64,000 nucleotides of DNA from Calliopum simillimum. Its lineage: Eukaryota; Arthropoda; Insecta; Diptera; Lauxaniidae. A program made the translations under genes and the position numbers. The notes beneath the pieces were generated by a model. It was not told the DNA's origin. It worked only from the letters and a program-made list of their open reading frames with translations, and searched no databases. Where the stretch lies: assembly GCA_951812925.1 (NCBI GenBank), contig OX638369.1, positions 42,217,061 to 42,281,060 of the forward strand, given 5' to 3'. Shown one piece after another: positions 33,709 through 45,561 of this stretch (the stretch's first letter is position 1; every line of letters starts with the position of its first letter).

Positions 33709-34883
33709 CTATTTTTTTTGGCTTGTGTAATTGGTAGCTGAGTATCAAATTTCACCAAAATATCTTGTATAATGATTGAGCTGTAACCAGCTTAAATTTA
33801 AAATTTAGGGCGGTGTCACGCCTTTCAGTGGGTAACAACAAAAATGAAATTTTATTCATTATTCATTCGATGCTACAGTGTATCATTGTCTGAAGTTTCA
33901 TTAAAATGCTTCCATCCTTTTTTGAATAAAGCTCTGGCGCAAATATAGAAATATGCATTTTTAAGAGAAGATACCTCTTAAACCACAACTCGAATGAAAA
34001 ATCGCTTTAAAGGAAATTTTTTTTAACTATTTATAAAACTGTTGTGGGAAATTTTTCTGTGGAAGTAACCGTTAGCGAGTTATTTAAAAAAAAAAAACTG
34101 ACTTTCATGACCTTTGACCATGAAATTGGGCATGTTTCATCACAGTAATTTCTAGTAATTTTTGTCTACAGTCTTCTCCTAAAGGAATTAGTTTTTAGTT
34201 GCTGCTAACCCCTTTATTTGACGACCTTTTCAGTTTTAGTTGTAGTACCATCATGTTTTCATTGTTACGAATTTAGCTTTATGTCTAAAAGTGATCCGTT
34301 GACTTTTCCAACTGAAAACTGATTATTACAACAGCGACTCACCATTCAACGAAAGTGAAATTTCACTTCCAAAGGGAAGAAATAAAGCTGCTTCCATAAA
34401 GAGCGCACTAGAAGCACATCTCTGGTAGCATACAAAATTTTTCAAATTCTATTTTTTTTTTATTGCTTATAAAAGTTAATAAACCTACCAAAAGTTACAG
34501 AAAAAAAAGTAATTTTTGTGAAATGGAACCTAAAATTTTAAAAAACTTTCACGGAATGCTTCATATGCTTCCAAATGTGTGCTTCCAGGGAAGCGTATTT
34601 GAAGCGTATTTCATGTGCTTCTGAAGATGTGCATCTCCGCTTGGAAATGTAGTGTTAAAAAAGATAAGCAGTAAGAACAGCACTAGAAGCAGCTTCATGC
34701 TTCCCTAGAAGCGCAACTGAAGTCGTTTCAATGCGCTTCCGTTTCCCGTTGGGTTATGACACTTGAATTTTGGACTTGACAAACATACTTTTAGCTTCTT
34801 CTTCCTCTACCACTACAATATCTTTTGATATAACAATGGCGTCTGCGAACGTTTTGACACATTTATGTAAACAGAAGTCAAAA
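33709..34883. other. Unassigned; GAAGCGYTTCC-rich patch at 34360-34755
   Basis: The patch repeats AGAAGCAC, GGAAGCGT and GAAGCGCA motifs in both orientations and ends at CCCGTTGGG. It may be the remnant of a small inverted-repeat element. The rest is AT-rich. Confidence 0.35.
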
Positions 34884-35518
34884 CTAGTAAGGGTGTAAAT
34901 TTTGGCCTGGCCAAAAAATAAATACCCTACACTGCAGTATTTTGAAAAGTTTGCTTATATGGGAGGTGCCACTCCCTCTTGTCCGAGTACACTCAGTTTT
35001 TGTTCAGAGCTTGCATATATAGTTTTTAGTGTCAGAGTGAAATTTAGTTGGATTATCTCAAAAAACTCTTTCAGTACAGCATTTTGAATCTTTTGCTTAT
35101 ATGGGAGGTGCCACGCCCCCTTGTCTGATTTCACCCAATTTTTGCTGAGAGCTTTCATTTATAATTCTTAGTGTCTGAGTCAAATTTGGTTCGAATATCT
35201 CAAAAAACGATTTCAGTATATCGTTTTGAAGCTTTTGCTTACATGGGAGGTGCCACGCCCTCTTGTCCGAATTCGCTCAAATTTTTATCAGAGCTTGCGC
35301 TTACAATTCGTAGTACTTATATGTATTATGGTTGCATTGTCGTGAAAAATACTCCTAAAATTGCATTTTGAATATAATTTTTGTATGGGCGGTAGGCGTG
35401 TCCGTTGACCGATTTTGCTCATTTTCAATCCCCCGAGCTAACCTTGACGACGAAGGCAGTGTACCAAATTTCATTGAATTATCTTTCTCAGTTTTCCCAA
35501 AAAGTGTATTTCAACACA

Positions 35519-35613
<95 letters not shown>

Positions 35614-35751
35614 ACAGACGGACATGGCTATATCGACTCAGGAGGTGACGCTGATCAAGAATATATATACTTTTCTATACCTGCCACGCCTCCTTCTCTG
35701 CGTTACAAACGGAAGGACAAAGTGAATATACCCTGGGTGTAGGGTATAATA
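34884..35751 (-). mobile_element. DINE-like Helitron with expanded GCCA microsatellite (H6)
   Basis: Minus-strand element with both ends intact (AACTAGTAAGGGTG at 34882-34895, GGTGTAGGGTATAATA at the other end). It has three monomers with CTTATATGGG or CTTACATGGG at 34954, 35097 and 35238, giving spacings of 143 and 141 bp. The GCCA tract near the 5' module has grown to about 23 units. Confidence 0.88.
35519..35613. repeat. (GCCA)n microsatellite inside Helitron H6
   Basis: About 23 uninterrupted GCCA units. Homologous sites in other copies have one to four units. Confidence 0.97.
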
Positions 35752-36356
35752 AAGCGTAAAACCGATGACAACGGTCAAAATTTCAAAATGCAGTGAAAAA
35801 AGTGAAAATTTGTGTAAATTTAAGCAGACTACGCGGAGTAACTCAAAAGACTAACGAGTGTACTTGACATGACGCTTTTGCACAGTGGAAATTGTGGAAG
35901 TTTTCTGACATCAAAAATTTGGATGAGTGATTGTTGTTGCAAAATTGCAATGAAACTACATACGCCCCACTGTGTTTTTGTCAATTTGAGATGATATTTG
36001 AGATGTTGACAATGAATTGCCTCGGCCAATGTAGGTCTATAGGTTGACTCAACTCAGTATGAACGTGTGTGCTAATTTTTGAATTAACTGCATTTATTTG
36101 GCATCATTGTTTGTCTGCGTGATGCAGGATTAAACAGTTAAAACAAAAATAATAGAAGCAGCACGAAAAAAAAAAAAAAAAAAAAAAAATAACAAATACA
36201 CTTGTAATGAAGAAAGTGAAACTTTTTTTCATTTTTTGGGTATTGAACTGAACGCGATAATGCATTCAGCCTAAATTTTTGCTGATTTTATTTACTTCTT
36301 CTAAATGTGAGAGTGAGCACTTATTGGGTTGTGTTTCTTTTTAAATTTTTTGTTAT
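35752..36356. other. Unassigned AT-rich spacer
   Basis: Includes a 27-base A tract at about 36167-36190. No gene or repeat arm. Confidence 0.35.
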
Positions 36357-37100
36357 CTATACTATTTAGATCTACTATTAATTAAGTGTAAAAAACTACT
36401 TATATGAAAACCCTTTGTAACGACTAAGTGTAAAATATACAGAACCGATTTTAATAATTTTTTTTTATTACATTCTACTTATGATAGGGAAGAAATTGGC
36501 ATACTTTTTTTTTGATTTTTAAAGGATAAACTTTACTTTTTAGGATGAAGTTGTTGAAAAAAAAAAAAAAAATTCAAAGCTAGCATAAAAAATTTTCGTT
36601 TGCATTTGCCTTGCTACTGCTTAAGCTGCTTGATGAGTTATGTTTTGCTTTTGTTTTTCTTTTCATTTATTCTTTTTTTTTTTTTTTTTTTTGAAGAAAG
36701 AATATAGAATATGATGTTGTGGCAGTGATTTTATCAGTGATGCCAACTCAATATTTTCAATATTTTGCAACATTTTTGGACTTTTCCCGATGTGTATTTG
36801 GAACTTTACTGATTTCTTTGAAGTCTTGGATGTGTTTAGATACACTTGGACTTTTACCGATTTTTTGAACTTTTTTCGATATGTTGGATGTTTTTCGATA
36901 TATTTCGACTTTTACCGATTCCAATATTTTCCAATACTTCTGGACTTTTACCGCTATTTTGGATGTTTTTCGATATTTTTGGACTTTTACTTATAGCTAC
37001 ATATTTTAGATATTTTTCGATACTTTTAGACTTTTGGCAATATTTTAGATGTATTTTGATACATTTGGATATTTAGCGATTTCGAGATATATGGACCTGA
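36357..37100 (+). mobile_element. Second satellite-bearing Helitron, 3'-truncated
   Basis: Begins TCTATACTATTTAGATC and follows 20247-21683 through CTTATATGAAAACCCTTTGT, GATGAAGTTGTTGAAAAA and TCAGTGATGCCAACTCAATA, then the ACTTTTACCGAT minisatellite. It stops where Helitron H7 begins; no CTAG hairpin end is found beyond H7. Confidence 0.75.
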
Positions 37101-37101
37101 A

Positions 37102-38033
37102 CTAGTAAGGGTGGTATCTTTGGCCTGGCCAAAAACTAAATACCCTACACTGCATTTCAAGTATATTATTAGGAGAGTATAAGAACAAATTGCTTATATG
37201 GGAAGTGCCACGCACTCGCCTCCGAGCTTACCTTGCTTTTGCGTAGAGCTTGCATTTACTGTTCTGAGTGTTTGAGTAAAATTCGGTTAGACTTAAAAAA
37301 ATCTTTCAGTATAGCATTTTGAAACTTTCGCTTATATGGGAGGTGCCACGCCCTCTAATCCTACTTCGCATACTTTAAGCTCAGAGTTTACAATTAATGT
37401 TTTTCGTGTTTGAGTGAAATTTGGATGGATTATCTCAAAAAACACTTTCATTATATTTATGGGAGGTGCCACGTCCTCCTGTCCGAGTTGTCCTAGATCT
37501 TGCATATAGCTTGCATTTATAGATCCGAGTGTTTGAGTGTAATTTGGTTGGGTTATCTCAAAAAACGCTTTTCGTATAACATTTTGAAACTTTTGTTTAT
37601 ATGGAAGGTGCCACGCCCTCTAGTCTGAATCCGCCTATTTTTGGCTCAGAGCTTATATTTACTTTCCCTAGTAATTAAGTGTATTTTGCTTCTGTTATTG
37701 CAAATAATGCTCTTATTATTGCATTTTGAATATATTTTTTGTATGGGCGGAAGGCGTGTCCGTTGACCGATTTCGCTCATTTTCAATCCCCCGAGCTAAC
37801 TTTTACGACGGAGGCAGAATATCAAATTTCATTGAATTATGTTGCTCAGTTTTCCCGAAAAATATATTTCCACACACACTCAGCCAGCCTGCCAGACAGA
37901 CGGACATGGCTACATCGACTCAGGAGGTGACGCTGATCAAGAATATATATACTTTTCCATACCTGCCAGCCTCCCTCTCTGGGTTACAAACGGAAGGATA
38001 AAGTGAATATACCCTGGGTGTAGGGTATAAAAA
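37102..38033 (-). mobile_element. DINE-like Helitron (H7)
   Basis: Minus-strand copy from AACTAGTAAGGGTGG to the GGGTGTAGGGTATAAAA end. It has four or five diverged monomers and a shortened microsatellite (CAGCCAGCCTGCCAG). It adjoins, and probably inserted into, the satellite-bearing Helitron. Confidence 0.85.
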
Positions 38034-38364
38034 GCTGCTTAGAATTGCGCTCCCACGGCACCAAAATGTTCTCTTTGATGTAAATAAGCACCAAGTAAAA
38101 TTTGAAATCGAAAATTAATCCGAAAAGTGGTTCTGAATATGGTCCATCTCAAAGTTTGTCACATTACATTCGTACGCTCTTTTTTGTTGAATAATTGAAG
38201 TTTGCATGGTTTAAGAATTCTATGTTATTAAGCTCCTCGAGATACACAGTTCCTTCCAAAAAGGTTTATAATAAATTGTGTGGTTTTTGTGTTATTATAG
38301 TAACAGTAAATCTGGTCTCTCACTTTACACAAATTTGGAAGTCATTTTTGAGGTACACATACAT
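38034..38364. other. Unassigned spacer
   Basis: Nothing recognised. Confidence 0.35.
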
Positions 38365-38630
38365 TAGACCGGGTCGATATTTTTCAGAATTTTTTTTTAT
38401 TTTTTCAAAAAATTTATCAGGTTTTCTTAAAACCAAGGCATTTACGAAAAAATTCATACAACTTAAAATGCTTAGAACCCTTCAAAAAATTTATGTGAAT
38501 TGGTCAGAATTTTTGGAATTTTTTTTTGACCAAGTTTTGAAAAATTATAAAATAGCTCAAAAAATTCTGAAAAAAGTATTCTTTGGACAATTCCAAAAAT
38601 TTTTTGCCAAAATCAATTTTTAATGTCTAG
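38365..38630. mobile_element. Foldback fragment with the shared hairpin core (core copy 1)
   Basis: It starts TAGACCGGGTCGAT, close to the hAT-type end TAGGCCGGGTCAA at 8052, and contains a hairpin: ACTTAAAATGCTTAGAACCC on one side, TTTGGACAATTCCAAAAATT on the other. The same hairpin core occurs at 41265-41495, 47525-47790 and 57210-57460. The right terminus is not found before the mariner at 38690. Confidence 0.6.
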
Positions 38631-38823
38631 ATGGGGTGAAAAATAACTTTTTTGACCGCCAAAATGTGCTGCGATCGCAAAAAATAGTATAGTGCCTTCT
38701 AGTCCATTCATATTAAGGCCGACATGTCAAATTTCAGCGCGATACAGTTTTATTTTGAAAGCAGATTTTTATTGAGTATGTTAAGTATGGAAAAAAACTA
38801 TTTTCGTTCTCCATAAAACATTA

Positions 38824-40325
38824 GGGTAAGCTGGGGTACATTTGACACCGGGGCACATTTGACTTTGTCATTTTCGGTGTGAACACGCCTTTCGAACCAA
38901 AAACCTGAAATGCAGAAACATAACTAATTAGAGTGGAAGCAACGTAATGAACTTTGGTAGTTCTCTTTCAACTTCTCCCGCGCTAATACGCTTTTTTAAC
39001 TTTTTGTGTATTTTTTTGTAATTTTCGACATCTTGTTCGTAAGGGTTTTGCAAATAAAGTTGTATTGTTTTTTAGAAGTAAGTATGAAAATTTGGTAGCA
39101 CTAACCTTTAAAATTAATAGAATAAAAGTGTTTTTTATCAAGGTCAAATAGTTTAAATTTTAAAATATTTTTAATTCTTCAAGAGATATTGGGGCAAATT
39201 TGACTTTTGCCGAAGGGGCACATTTGACGTTCGTCCAGACATATGTGTTTGTGTATTTTAGAAGATTTTCTAGTGTTATCTTTTAAAGATATGGCATTCC
39301 ATTATAAAATGAAGACGAACAGACGCAATGGCGATGAAAAAAAGTTGAGTTCGCTATTTCTAATATCGGAAACCAGAGAGAAACTCCGACTTCCGACACA
39401 GAATCCATTTCATTTGATTTAATATAATTTGTTACCTTTGTTTTATCTGCAATTCAAGATTTTTGAATAGGTGCTTTCCAGGACCTCTACTACTTGTTTT
39501 AATTTCAAAATCTGGATGGATGAATTCCCGAAGTAAACATATTGACATCAAAGTTCATCATGTATGCGAAGTTTTTAATAATTATCAAATTGACTGGAAG
39601 TATTCCCCATCATCATGTGAAAGCGTTGCAGATATCTTGACGATGGTGTTACCCAAAATCCAGACCAAAAAAATTTCCATCAAACTGGCTCTTACCTAAC
39701 ATTTTATGTTGATCTTCTCATTAGGGGTGTTGTTGGAAATTGTACTTTATACTTATATATTGTCCTTGGGAAATTTGGCGAAAAATCCAAAAACCCATTT
39801 TTTATGTGGGAGATATTGTAGAAGTAATTAGCTATACTTGATACAAGATCAGTTATTTGAGAAGAGTTTCACCATTAAATTGGGTTTTTATAAAACCGGA
39901 AGTGGAAGATGTTTGCCTGACTTTGAGGAGTGCAATTGAGTTTATACTACCAACTCCAACAAATCCAGCCTCAACTTCACGTTCACGCACTAAATACGTA
40001 TTTGACATCGACTTCTCACACTATTATATAAAATAAGTCTTCGTTAGTACATACATAGGTACTTATAATTTGTATTTATATGAAAAAAATATGTGTATGA
40101 ATGTTTTGTTTAATGTTTCTGTGTTATTTTTGTGAGTGTCAAATGTGCCCCTTGCAATGTCAAATGTGCCCCAGGTACAGTGCAGTTTTTTTGAAATTTT
40201 TTTTTCTTGGTTTTCATCTTAAATAATCAATGTTTCAGAAACAGTAAAGAGTATTAAGATCGTGTAATAATTTTCAAAGATACAGGTCTTTAAAAATTTA
40301 GTGTCAAATGTGCCCCAGTCTCCCC
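38824..40325 (+). mobile_element. pogo-like transposon (GGGGCACATTTGACAC ends), degenerate
   Basis: The left end GGGTAAGCTGGGGTACATTT is complementary to the right end ending CCCCAGTCTCCCC, with TA at 38822-38823 and 40326-40327. Further GGGGCACATTTGACG units occur inside near both ends. At 39291 an ATG opens MAFHYKMKTNRRNGDEKKLS, the pattern expected at the start of psq-HTH pogo-type transposases (inference from memory of the family). A possible C-terminal tail is at 39850-40035. The DDE core is absent. Confidence 0.55.
39520..39690 (+). pseudogene. copia-like RNase H C-terminal fragment
   Basis: The frame reads SKHIDIKVHHVCEVFNNYQI, then DWKYSPSSCESVADILTMVL and PK. The HID-I-x-H-x-x-x-E and ADILT-x-x-L-P spacing is what is found at the end of Ty1/copia pol. 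No LTR, integrase or RT lies nearby, so this is a captured or decayed fragment inside the pogo-like element. A chance resemblance cannot be excluded. Confidence 0.5.
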
Positions 40326-41059
40326 TACTTTTTGAGAGGCAAAACGGCAAAGGAAACAAAAGAAAAGTTGGATAAATGTTATGGAGCTAGTGCTCCTTCA
40401 GATTACACCATAAAATATTGATTTCGAGAGTCTCGTGATGGCCCCGAAACTCCATTGTCGATGAAGTCCACAGCGGCTGCCCCTCCGATGGGATTGTCAT
40501 GGCATACTTTTCGTGGACTACCGCGAAAAAGGAAAAATCATAAACAGCGAGTATTATTGTGCATTATTGGAGCGATTGAAGGGCCGAAATCGTTGCGAAA
40601 CGGCATCACATGAAGCGAAAAAAAAATTTGTTTTTGCGAGACACACAAGATCATTGCAACCATGGTTAAAATCAACAATTTAGGGCTCGAATTGCTTCCC
40701 CATCCACCTTATTCGTCCGATTTGGCCTCCACGGACTATTATCTGTTCCCAAACCTCAAAACCTGGCTCATTAATAAAAAATTCAGCTCGTGAGAGAAGA
40801 TCATAGACGCCGCGGAGGAGTATTTTGCAGACCATCCGGATAATTACTGTTAAAACAAAACAAATAGCTGATATCGCGCTGAAACTTGACATGTCTGCCT
40901 AAATATGAATGAACTATAAGGCAGCATAATCATAAAAACAATGATAGTGTCACTTAATTTTGCATATAAGTAAATAGCAATACCTCCTAACGCTAGATAG
41001 TACAAAACATGTTCTTCCGACACCATGCAAAAGAAACTTGAAAAGAAAAATTGAGGCGC

Positions 41060-42121
41060 TGCGAACATTAACGCCCTAAGCCGACTTAAGGCGTTTTTTG
41101 CGTCCATCGCTTTTTTGAAAAGTTTGGATTCTCAAATATATGTGTAGTGAATTGCGACTTCCGATTCCGGTCACAAAATGTGGTGGAGCAATATGTATAT
41201 ACTGTTTGAAGAGTTGCGTGCAAGAAGGGCGTAGTACGACTTGGGGCGTTATTGCATAAATCAGTTCGCGGTAGGAAAAATGATTTTTACGCAAAACCAA
41301 GGTGCCTAACGAAAAAAGTTTATATGGAAAAAAATGCTTAGAATTGACCAGAGAGTACGTGTGAATTTTGTTTTAGCGAATTTTTGAAAAAAGATAAAAT
41401 AATCGAAAAAATTCACACATATTCTTTGGACAATTCTAAGTATTTTCTGCTTCATGCTTTTTTTCGTAAGGCACCTTGATATTGGATAAAAACCATTTTT
41501 CCGAACGGTTAAAAAAATTTCTATGTACGAATGGCACTATTTCGATAAACTTTTGATCTATAAAATTTTTCAATAAAGCATTTAACAGGAAGATTTATCT
41601 TTGTTTTTTGTATGAGATTATATCTTAACCTATTTTTGATTTAAAAAAAAGTTATAGTCAAAATAGTAAAAATACTTATATTTACCATTTGCAAGTTTAG
41701 ATGCAAATGTATGCATGCATTTTATAAATTTAAAATTTTAAAGAAATAAAGAAAAACGCAAATTTGTAAATAGTTGAGGCTAAAGTTCTTTTTATTCCTC
41801 TTATTTAAAAAAAAAAATAAATCATTAAAATCAGAGCAGTTTTGTCGGTTTCCCAAACAAAATGCTAAAGTTACTCCAGTCATAGTCAAATGGATTTATG
41901 CAATAACGCCCTATAATTTAAATTTTCGTTCTTCGAAAATTCTGTCAATATGCAAAAGTAATATGTTTTAGCGGTAATTATTTACTCATTTTGTTAGTGT
42001 TAATATAATAAATTTGTTTTTCAAGGTTTAAATAATGGTTTGTACTTTTTACAGGATTTAGAAACTTTAAATTGAATTATCTCTAAATGCTATTCTTTGA
42101 GTTAGGGCGTTAATGCACGCA
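41060..42121. mobile_element. Foldback element with ATTAACGCCCTAA ends and the shared core (core copy 2)
   Basis: CATTAACGCCCTAA (41066) pairs with TTAGGGCGTTAATG (ending 42115). A second inverted pair lies inside: GGGGCGTTATTGCATAAAT near 41235 and ATTTATGCAATAACGCCC near 41893. The hairpin core (AAAATGCTTAGAATTG and GGACAATTCTAAGTATTTT) is at 41265-41495. No transposase frame. Confidence 0.7.
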
Positions 42122-43629
42122 TTCGAATCCGTCATTTATTTCTCGATAAGTTCTGTAATTTGTAAAATAATATAAAAGAACATTTATAAATAGTATCTAT
42201 ATATTGTATTTAAAACTAATTCCAACTAAGTATTCAATACACTTAAAATGAAATTAAAGAATTTTCCACTAAAAAAAGACTTCTAGTACTAAAAATCAAC
42301 ATACAAGATATAAAAATAAACTTACCACATTGAATTAACAGCAAACAATACCATTAAATATTCTGTAATTAGATAATTTTATTTATATGGCTTTTTGTGT
42401 ATGAAACTGACATCGTTTTATATTTAATGACCAAAAAATATAATTTCTCATTTAAATGTTCTTTGGTTATTGATTTATTCTTAAGTTTTATGTTCTATGA
42501 CGCTCTAATGGTGTTAAGTCTATCAAAGATGACCTGTTGCACCTTCGAAGTTAATTGTGGGCGCAACGTGTAAGATATTTTTACAAGTAATAAAGAGGAT
42601 TATTATAAAATTTAAGTGGCAAAATGAAAAAAAAAAAAAACAAAAAAACCGAAAACAAAAAATCTTACTCTAATGACATCTTCATCAGCTGCTACTCTTT
42701 TTGGCCAAACCCTTAAACTCTATTGAAGCGAAAGAAGAAATCGACAAATTTTATAAAACAAAGGGAATCAATAAATAAATTCATTTAATTTTTTATTGGT
42801 AAAATTAACAATTAATCACTTATCACGTATGTCACCAAAAATATTTACAATCCGTTGCTGTCATATCAAGCCAAACCCAACTAACTTCTGCTCTCGCATA
42901 TCCCAAGTATTGACCCACATAATTATATCTTTAAAAATGCCCTGCGCTGTTGTTGCTCTTGTCGGCGTTTCTTCTCTCTCCAATCAATGGCTTTTGTTGA
43001 AGTCATGATCTGATATTAAAGATTTTTTATTATCGCACCACAACCATTAGCCGGAATGGTGCTGTTGCTGGGGCTTTACACTAATGTAGCACGAGCGCCT
43101 CGCATCGTACTCTTTTTGTGCGAGTATGTCTTTGGGTGTACTACTTCTTATAATGCTTGTTGAGAAAAGTTTATTGTTTCCATCAGAATTTCTGTCTTTC
43201 GAATATATTTCTAACTTCAGGGTTCCACTCTAACTTTTATAGGCAAACTTTCGTTTCACTCCATTTCTGTCGCCTGATTTGAGCAGATTTTATCTGCAAT
43301 TGACTTTAATTTCGACATTAGAGATGATACTGTGCCACCAAATTGATTAATTGTTTTTTTTTTCTTTTTAACGTCCGGACGCGTCCCTTTAAAACCCTCC
43401 TTGGAATTCTAATTATTCTAAACATTTGAAATTTGCATGTATATTTAAGTTCTTAGTTGCTCTGAAAACTTATGTGCTAATAAAAAATAGTGTTAAACAC
43501 CCTATCGCTCCTAGCACCTACTTTTAGCTACCCATTAGCTATCAAGTGGTCTGTGGAGAACATCTTCCAATACTAGCAAAGCACTTATACTCTAGGAAGC
43601 CATAAGAAATTATTGTTATGCCCTCTATG
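42122..43629. other. Unassigned sequence
   Basis: No repeat arms, known domain or RNA gene. The 70-codon frame at 42796-43008 has no recognisable motif. Possibly unique host DNA. Confidence 0.4.
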
Positions 43630-44178
43630 CAGTGCTGGATTAACCATTAGGCCAGACTAGGCCATGGCCTAGGGCCCCCGACGAGCAGGGGCCCCCACGA
43701 AAATCTAAGCGCTAAAATATTTAATCGGCTGATTAAAAGAACTAGCTCACAAAATTTGGCAAATTTAGGTCCAAGCATGCTTTGACAACAACAAATCAAT
43801 AACAAAATTAGAATTCCCAATGCTCGATCGCAACGAAAAAGGCTTCAACACACTTGAGTTAAGCTGCATGAAACTGTTGTTGTTGTTTTAAACGTCACAA
43901 AACCATTTGATGCTTGGCCGTTTTGCAAAACTCATTTGGTCGGTTTTCTTGATAAAAAAATAACGTTTTTTTAATTAGTGACAAATCGAGATGTTGTTTT
44001 ATGTGAAAAGTTTTTAAAAGATGAACGTCGTTGTAATATTTAAAAGAGATGTCGAAAGATTATTTTATAAATTACTATACTGTTAATTTTGTAAAGTCAA
44101 AAAAAATATTTGTCAGAAAAAAAACTATTTTGATTGTTTTATTGTGTTTACAACCTTCATATGATATCAATAAGCTGG

Positions 44179-45458
44179 TTAAGGGGTTTGAACACTGTAA
44201 ACGTTTCAGGTGGTTTATATTTTATTAATTAAGAAAATTTGGTTTGACATATAAATACAAAACTTTGTATAAGGACTGCGTTCGACAAAATTGTCCGACA
44301 CATTTTATCCAATAACTTGTTTTCAAATTACTCAATTTAAAATTTTTTTTTCGCAGTAGGCTTTGAATTGAATGTACCAAAACTATGGTTTTCAAATTTG
44401 GTCCCTAGTCAGTCATATTTACTTCAAAATGGTAAACGAGCTATAAGTTCGAAAGTCTATAATAAAAATTTTTGAAGACCACCCGCGGTAAACTACTAAT
44501 AGAATTGCTCGGAATAGCAAAATTAATGTGAAAATGGTATCAAGAGTTTTTAAAAAATTTAAGGAAGACTTGGATTTCTTTCGAAAGCCAGGTTCCGCGA
44601 AAGAAAAAGGCATTCGCGACCAAAACAAAACGAAGAACTTCGTCACAATTTTAAAGAGAAACTCAACATTTCATGCAGAAAACTGGCACAGAAGGTAAAG
44701 TGTTCCGAGTTTTTAGTTCGCAGGGCCAAAAAGGAGGTTTGTTTGAAGACGTTTAAGGTACAAAAAGTTTCTGACAGAAATGCTATGAAGAACACGAAAG
44801 CAAAAACAGCACGGCATAAAATTAAAAATTAATTTTTTCCCAAAATTTTGAATGCTGCATCATGGACGACGAAACGTATGTTTTAGCCGATTTTGCGCTG
44901 CTTCCTGGCCAAAAATTTTACACTAGACACGCGGGGGAATGTGGGCGAAAAGCTTAAGTCAAAAAAGCAGTCAAAATTTCCTCGTAAGTTTTTGGTTTGG
45001 CAAGCAAACTGCAGTTGTGGCAAAAGGAGCAATTCTTTTTTAACCACTGAAACATTAAATTTCGAATTCTATATTAAGGAATGCTTGGAAAAAAGACTTT
45101 AGCCTTTCTCACGAAAGCATGAAGTTTCCACTTTCCTTTGGCCAGACTTAGCATCTTGTCATTATAGTAAAATAGCCTTGCAGTGGTACTCAAGAAATAA
45201 TGTGATTTTGGTGCCTCGTGAAGTAAGTCATGCAAACTGTCCAGAAATCTGGTCAATTGAAAAATTCTGGGCTTTGGTCAAAAAGAAGATAAAGGCTACA
45301 AAAAAAGTTGCCAAGGATGCTACAAATTTTTGCATGTAGTACTAACTTCAATTAATACATATGCAAAGTTTTATATTTATATGTCAAGCGTATTTTTTTT
45401 AATTAATTAAATAAAAACCACCTGAAATTAAAACGTTTACAGTGTTCAAAATCCTTAA
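44179..45458 (+). mobile_element. Tc1/mariner-superfamily element (DD37E) nested in hAT
   Basis: Inverted repeats: TTTGAACACTGTAAACGTTT on the left, and AAACGTTTACAGTGTTCAAA on the right. They are followed inward by AGGTGGTTT and AACCACCT. The exact outer ends and target duplication are uncertain because the pairing fades at TTAAGG/CCTTAA. Confidence 0.75.
44420..45345 (+). pseudogene. DD37E transposase relic
   Basis: From the N-terminus: SCRKLAQKVKCSEFLVRRAK (HTH), then IMDDETYVLADF (first Asp, about 44862), FPRKFLVWQANCSCGK (44976 on), WPDLASCHYSKIALQWYSRN (second Asp at 45145-45147) and CPEIWSIEKFWALVKKK (Glu at 45259-45261). I count 37 residues between the second Asp and the Glu, hence DD37E. 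Several frameshifts and at least three stops inactivate it. Confidence 0.82.
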
Positions 45459-45561
45459 ATTCTTTAAATGCATAAACAAAGATTAATTTTACAATTATTA
45501 AAAAAAGAGGGCCCCAAAATTTGAATGGCCTAGGGCCCCAATTTGTCTTAATCCGGCACTG

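Larger units (their letters stand above)
38783..40910 (+). pseudogene. mariner transposase relic with pogo-like insertion
   Basis: Before the insert: FSFSIKH (one frameshift after the ATG). After the insert: FLRGKTAKETKEKLDKCYG and ASAPSDYTIKYW, the mariner HTH. Then a deletion joins to the catalytic half: GKIINSEYYCALLERLK, and in another frame TMVKINNLGLELLPHPPYSS and LASTDYYLFPNLKTWLINKK, then AAEEYFADHPDNY. The LPHPPYSPDLAPSDY region is the established mariner catalytic block. The middle, including the first aspartate, and several frames are lost. Confidence 0.8.
38690..40936 (+). mobile_element. mariner, internally deleted and split by a pogo-like element
   Basis: Inverted repeats: GACATGTCAAATTTCAGCGC (from 38722) and the complement of GCGCTGAAACTTGACATGTC (to about 40890). 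Complementarity extends outward through CATTCATATT, giving approximate limits of 38690 and 40936. The transposase remnant begins near 38783 and is interrupted at a TA by the element at 38824-40325. The sequence on the far side continues in register. Confidence 0.75.
43630..45561. mobile_element. Non-autonomous hAT element with 8-bp TSD, split by a DD37E element
   Basis: The termini are CAGTGCTGGATTAA and TTAATCCGGCACTG, with subterminal GGCCTAGGGCCCC in both arms. CCTCTATG is duplicated at 43622-43629 and 45562-45569. Eight-bp duplications and CAGTG..CACTG ends are established hAT features. The hAT part itself has no transposase; a Tc1/mariner element occupies its middle. Confidence 0.88.

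Noticed and set aside
35368..35742. Frames with Ala-Ser-Gln-Pro repeats
   Set aside because: They arise from the GCCA microsatellite within Helitron H6, and the same non-coding module recurs elsewhere without an open frame.
34884..35751. TACCCTACAC..GTGTAGGGTA read as terminal inverted repeats of a DNA transposon
   Set aside because: These motifs lie inside the ends; the outer CTAG, adjacent hairpin and lack of target duplication fit a Helitron better.
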